Shown here in pieces: positions 59,100 to 64,000 of a stretch of DNA of 64,000 nucleotides; within the stretch, counting starts at the first letter, position 1; the number at the start of each line of letters is the position of its first letter. Below the pieces are notes generated by a model, which saw only the letters and a list, made by a program, of their open reading frames with translations, was not told the DNA's origin and did not search any database. The translations under genes and the position numbers were made by a program. The DNA is from Nicotiana tabacum (Eukaryota; Streptophyta; Magnoliopsida; Solanales; Solanaceae): assembly GCF_000715075.1 (NCBI RefSeq), contig NC_134087.1, positions 183,613,276 through 183,677,275 on the forward strand, read 5' to 3'.

Positions 59100-61340
59100 T
59101 TTTAAAGTGTCCTAGGATGTCTCAGAGCCGTGTCTAGTAGAGTCCTTCTTATCGGTGTGTTGCTGACCACATCTATAAGTTGGAGGCTACATGGACATTT
59201 AGGAATGTTACCCTTCTTCAACACTCCAGATCGTGCGATAAAGCTTTACTCTAAGATTGTCTTATAACTCGTGCGTTGAGATTCTAGGTAAGTTTAGACA
59301 CTCTTTCGTCTGTTTCAAGTAATGTTGTCATACAGAATGACCAGTGGGCAAAGGCTTGAATATTAAGGAGATGGCATATGTGTTATGTTGAACGAATGGT
59401 ACAAATATATAAGGTACGTACATAGTACCAGAAGCATACTTTATTCGAGAAAGTGTTAAAAATGATTGTAACCTCCAAAGAAACATTGAATTGATAAGTG
59501 CTATATAAGCTTAAACAGCACATGTGGGTAGTGTGAGAAGTATGCAAATGATCCTAAGGTGTGAAAGAAAACTGGTTATATAAGCACGTGATATATGGGA
59601 GACATGACTAGGAGATTGATGATGAGAGTGCAAGTCTCTCCTAGGAGACAAGAAGCTATGAAATGAGAGTCAATTGAACCCATAATGAGAAGACCCTTAT
59701 GCTACGAATGTTATAAGAACCCCATAAATGTATGAAGTTTTGTTACACTCCTAAAGGATATTGGTATGAGGAATTGAAATCCCAAGCCCGTGTGGCTGAA
59801 TAAGAGCAAAGGACTTATGAGGTTAATACCATTGTGACTTAAATCTCCCTAATACTCGAACATATATGTGAGGGATAGAGAAATGAAACATATGTCCATG
59901 AAGTTGCTAAATTCAAGACTTATGTCAAAATCCGGGACATTCGCCCTAAGTGGGGGAGGAAGGGCCATAGCAAGGCCACTTAAATACAATGAAATAAGAG
60001 TAGGACCATGTAGCTTTGATGTTTGAATATTTTTGTTAAATACATGCGTAGTCTAGAAAAGTGATAATGGATAATATGATTATCTGAAAGGATATGCTAA
60101 TGATAGACCACTAGTACCTCCAAAAAGGTGGAAGGTTAAGGAAGGTAAATTTTTCATACAACAATGTGAATGATAGGGTCAACGATCCTAGAAACTAAGA
60201 GTAGGTTTGTAAAAGGGTTCTATACTTGTTAGAGGGCTTGGGACAATGCATCCCAAGGAAGTACTATACATCAAAGGTGAAAGTTTTGCGAGTTTTTAGA
60301 ATGGGTTAATTATGGAATTGCGATTCAACTAAAGTTCCAAGACGTTAAGAAAGGTGGAACGAGTGGGAGAAATAAATGTGATGCTATAATAACCCAAGAG
60401 AGTATTTGGGCTTGAAGGAAACCTTACAAGCAAATAAGTATTAAGTGATATATGGATGAACACACTTTCCCACGGATATCCTTACAAGAGTTAAGAGGTG
60501 AGCATGATGAAATAACTAAGGGAAAAGACCACGTAAAACATTGAGGAGTGCATGGCTATTCATTAGCTAGGATGAATGAGGTGATAAGAAATAGGGAGAA
60601 AACTATAAATTGAGATGTCCATGGTTATCGCAAAACAGTTCATATCAGAATGGTGGACTCGCCTGGAGCACAAGTGTTAATAGAAGGTATAAAGGACTAA
60701 CCGTAATGCTATCGACTTGGGTGACACTGAATGGTAACTAAAGGAGCTAGAGATAGTTCATGTCTACATATAATGGAAAGCAAGACTACTGGTGGTGAAG
60801 TTGCGATATGATAAACTCATTAAACCAGGCACAATGATATTACAAGTTCACGGGAGGTAGACAAGTGTGTGGCAAATTAAGGCTATCAATTATGCACTAT
60901 GAGCAAAATAGAATGGGAATGAATATTCCATTTAGAAAGAAAAGATGGTACCAATATATTGTTCGGGCCAGTGACGCTTTCTGAATCGAATATGTACGAA
61001 GGGTGTTGATATGCGTTTTGGGTGGTGTTGAATAGTAAAGAGATATCACGAGAATGTTTAGAAGGGAAACTGGAGTGGTTTCTTAAATCCTATAAGGCAC
61101 ACAAGGAGGAAAGAGGTTGAACAGGAAAGGTCTGAGCACAATGTTACATTACACTTGATGCAATGTCGTGCATGTTAATGATATTAAGGTGTGTGCGCAG
61201 GCTAGAAGATGTTATTCCTTTGAAATAGAAGGTTCTATAAGAAAACTCATCAAGTAATGTCTTTTGTTGAGAATTTGGAAGAGCAAGTTGCAAGAGAAAT
61301 GTGATATAGATGGTTCATTATTGATGGAACATGGCTAGGT
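59100..61340 (+). other. Degenerate gag/protease/RT interval of element C
   Basis: About 2.2 kb where gag, protease and RT should lie (normally 3 kb or more). I find no conserved motif (no CCHC, no DTG/DSG, no YVDD/YIDD) in any plus frame by eye. It is either extremely decayed with deletions or replaced by unrelated sequence. Confidence 0.5.
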
Positions 61341-63188
61341 GATCACTTATACCTCTAGGCAACCCAAGAATCATGGAAAGAACTATCCGACACATGGTTT
61401 AGAACTTGCGGCGGTAGTTTTTGTATAAAGATTTTGCGACATTATGTGTATGGGGTCTACGTTGATGTATTTATGAACCACAAGAGCCTTTAATATATTT
61501 TTAAACAAAAGGAGTTGAATCTGAGACATAGAGGATGGCTCCAGCTACTCAAGGACTATGATATTGAGATTCTCTATCACCCGGGAAAGGCCAATGTTGT
61601 AGCTGATGCTCTTAGACGGAAATCTATAGGTAGTTAGCTCACTTGGAGATATATCAAAGGTCATTGGCCAGGGAGGTTCATCAGTTGGCTAGTCTAGGAG
61701 TTCGTCTTGCGGACTCTAGTGAAGGGAGAGTAATCGTGTAGAATAAAGATGAATCGTCGCTTGTAGCGGAGGTCAAACAAAAGCAATACAACGATCCATT
61801 GTTGGTACAGCTGAAGGAGGGAATTCATAAACACAATATCACATCTTTTCTTTTGGCATTGATGATGGTACCCTACGGTGCCAAGAGTGCCTATGTGTTC
61901 TAGATATTGATAGTCTTCGGGAAAGGATTTTGGAAAAAGCTCACACTTCTAGGTATTCCGTACACCCAGGTTCTACTAAAATGTATCATGATCTCAAAGA
62001 AGTTTATTGGTGGAATAACATGAAAAGAGATGTGGCGGACTTTGTGGCAAAATGTTCGAACTGTCAGCAAGTGAAGGCTGAACATCAAAGGCCTAGAGGA
62101 TTGTTACAAAGCATAGAAATTCTAACGTGGAAATGGAAAATGATCAATATGGATTTTGTGGTAGGATTACCTCACACTATGCACAAGTTTGACTCAATTT
62201 GGGTGATTGTGGACAGACTCACGAAATCAGCACACTTCTTGCCAGTCAAGTCCACCGATACTACAGAACAGTATGCTCAGTTGTACATCAAGGAAGTAGT
62301 CAGACTTCACGGCACTCCAGTTTCTATTATCCCAGATTGAGGGGCTCAGTTCATAGCAAACTTTTGGACGAAATTTCAGCAAGATTTGGGTACTCAAGTA
62401 AATCTCAATACGGCCGTCCATCCGTAGACTGACGGTCAGGCAGAGCGGACTATTCAGGCGCTTGAAGATATGTTGCAAGCTTGTGTTCTAGCTTTCAAAG
62501 GTAGTTGGGATGACCATTTGCCGCTTGTTGAGTTTGCTTATAATAACAGCTTTCACGCTAGTATTTAGATGGCCCCATTTGAGGCATTGTATGGAAGGAG
62601 GTGTAGATCTCCGATTGGGTGGTTCGAGGTTGGTGAAGCAGAATTGTTAGGGCTAGATCTTGTGCATCATGCTATGGAAAAAGTTAAAGTCATCCAGGAG
62701 AGGATGAAAACTGCTCAGAGTTGTCAGAAATCCTATGCAGACATGCGTCGAAGAGAATTGGAATTCCAAGTAGATGATTGGGTGTTCTTGAAAGTATCTC
62801 CCATGAAGGGAATCATACGATTCAGGAAGAAAGGGAAGTTAAGTCCGAGGTATGTCGGACCGTATAGAATCATTCAGAGGATCGGTCAGGTGGCATACAA
62901 GCTCGAGCTTCCACCTGAGATGTCGTTAGTACATCCGGTCTTCCATGTGTCTATGTTGAAGAGGTAGTGGGAGATCCGTCCGTTATTGTGCCAATTGAAG
63001 CTATTGAGGTTAATGAAGAACTATCTTATGAAGAAATTCCAGTTGCCATTCTTGATAGGCAAGTCCGGAAATTGAGAACTAAGGAAATTGCCTCTGTAAA
63101 AGTGTTACGGCAGAATCAGCAGGTTGAGGAAGCCACTTGGGAAACTGAGGAAGAAATGAGAAAGAAGTACCCATATTTGTTTGGATAG
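61341..63188 (+). pseudogene. RNase H remnant, integrase and chromodomain of element C
   Basis: Traces of RNase H from about 61345 (ARxxxIPLGNPRIMER-like, [16 protein letters not shown] near 61575-61625). Integrase from about 61950: HPGSTKMYHDLKEVYWW, CSNCQQVKAEHQRPRG (HHCC intact), INMDFVVGLP (D), VSIIPD then TGA at 62338-62340 for expected Arg (D-x-G-A-Q region), a TAG for Gln in the HPQTDGQAE motif, [10 protein letters not shown] (E) and a TAG near 62568 before MAPFEALYGRRCRSP. The C-terminal GPYRIIQRIGQVAYKLELP and LVHPVFHVSMLKR are present. After a shift at 62965 comes a chromodomain: YEEIPVAILDRQVRKLRTKE, VLRQNQQVEEATWETEEE and ending KKYPYLFG. The chromodomain marks chromoviruses and directs integration to heterochromatin. 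Confidence 0.9.
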
Positions 63189-63537
63189 TTATGTAATAGC
63201 TTTCATGCATTTGGTTCCTGTAAACTCTTATCTTTTGATTTGATCTACGTTAAACTATTCTATTTTGACTGTGTATGTTGCCTATGCGGCCATGATTGGT
63301 GTTGAACAAGTTATGTTATATCTATGGAACGTGTATATGCTGTTAGGATATGTATCTGGGGCCCTCTGACAAGTGGATAGTCCTAGATACAAAGGAAACT
63401 CTGGCGAAATTTTCAAAAATTTAAGGAGTTAGCCAAATTTGGGGCTGATGATATATTTCATAATGTGAAAAAGTAGAAGTTACATAAGGATGGCTAATGA
63501 ATGAAACTTGATCCTCATTCGAGGACGAATGATCTCA

Positions 63538-63549
63538 AGCGGGGGAGAA
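63538..63549 (+). other. Polypurine tract of element C
   Basis: AGCGGGGGAGAA immediately before the 3' LTR start TGTAAAG. Confidence 0.85.
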
Positions 63550-64000
63550 TGTAAAGCCCCAGAAAATTTTGCTTAGTAATTTAAGATTTCGTAGTGCCAA
63601 GGTAGGCCAAATATTTTATCTTGCGTGCAAATGAGGATTAAGGAGAGTATGGATATCAATTGGATATGTTAATAAGTGTATAAGTCATAGTAGAAGTGAA
63701 TTGGGGTCTAAGGAGAGGCCTAAGTCTAAGCCAAGTTGGAAAATTTCATAAGAGACGAAAGTTGCAAATGAGTGCGCACAATACCTCACTTTGGACAATC
63801 ATATCTCCAGTTATATAAGGATTTGTGTGATGCACAACCTATTAAATAAAATCTCTTTGAGTCTAGTTTTCAATGCTTCAAACCGTTCGTCATTCGGACA
63901 CTCCTACCAAAAGTTAGGACCAAATTACCAAAAGCAGCGCAGAATTTTACACTACCGCGCCGCCCCATGCGGCGCGGTTGTGTAAATTATCAGAGCACCT
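63550..64000 (+). repeat. 3' LTR of element C, truncated by window edge
   Basis: Same start as 56458 onward, about 96-97% identical over the visible 451 bp. Confidence 0.92.

Larger units (their letters stand above)
56458..64000 (+). mobile_element. Element C: chromodomain (Tekay-type) Ty3 retrotransposon, 3' end outside window
   Basis: 5' LTR 56458-59077, tRNA-Met PBS, degenerate interior, RNase H/integrase/chromodomain remnants, PPT and the first ~451 bp of the 3' LTR. The left target copy is CCCAT (56453-56457), in element B's 3' ORF. In the 450 bp visible of both LTRs I count about 15 differences, so it is older than element A. Confidence 0.9.

Overview
This window is plant nuclear DNA, almost certainly from Solanaceae and most likely Nicotiana. 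The basis is a full-length copy closely resembling the tobacco Tnt1 copia element, Solanaceae TS-type SINE/RTE tails ending in TTG repeats, and giant Ogre/Tat and Athila-type Ty3 elements. Nearly everything here is nested LTR retrotransposon. One conserved cellular gene is visible: a five-exon gene for cytosolic ribosomal protein L11 (uL5) on the minus strand at 7034-9028. It has an uninterrupted 181-codon spliced frame and GT-AG introns, and exon 1 is only the ATG.

Layout, left to right. 1-4481: minus-strand Tat/Ogre-related element (E, gag start, leader, 5' LTR), running off the left edge and inserted in a Tnt1-like remnant (G, 4482-5303). 5304-9230: gene island with RPL11, a SINE in its third intron and a non-LTR insertion 3' of it. 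9231-9653: possible MITE. 9760-17785: decayed Ty3-like LTR and gag (F) followed by unassigned protein-like DNA, split by a Tnt1-like element (11699-16950, minus, target duplication CGTAG). 17786-18038 and 42039-43337: halves of a copia element (H, minus) split by a complete 24 kb Ogre element (A, 18039-42033, target duplication GGAAG). 43338-46274: 3' LTR and 3' UTR of a minus-strand Athila-like element (D), which inserted into H. 46275-56457: plus-strand Athila-like element (B) with gag, pol and an env-position ORF, inserted into D. 56458-64000: chromodomain (Tekay-type) element (C), inserted into the env-position ORF of B and running off the right edge.

Element A carries LTRs of about 4.2 kb, PBS, ORF1 with a coiled coil, gag, protease plus a G-patch-like segment, a likely 174-bp frame-preserving intron, RT-RNase H, an additional RNase H, integrase, and 32.8 copies of a 41-bp tandem repeat before the 3' LTR. 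Its LTRs differ at only about 30 positions by eye, so insertion was recent. Its pol is nevertheless dead: RT motif YVGD, integrase zinc cysteine replaced by Trp, several CGA-to-TGA or CAG-to-TAG stops, and frameshifts.

The most unusual signal is a two-stem hairpin of about 50 nt found six times in the non-coding junctions of the two Tat/Ogre elements (twice in E, four times in A). Sequence changes in its stems are compensated, which argues for selection on RNA (or single-strand) structure. I do not recognise it as a named motif.
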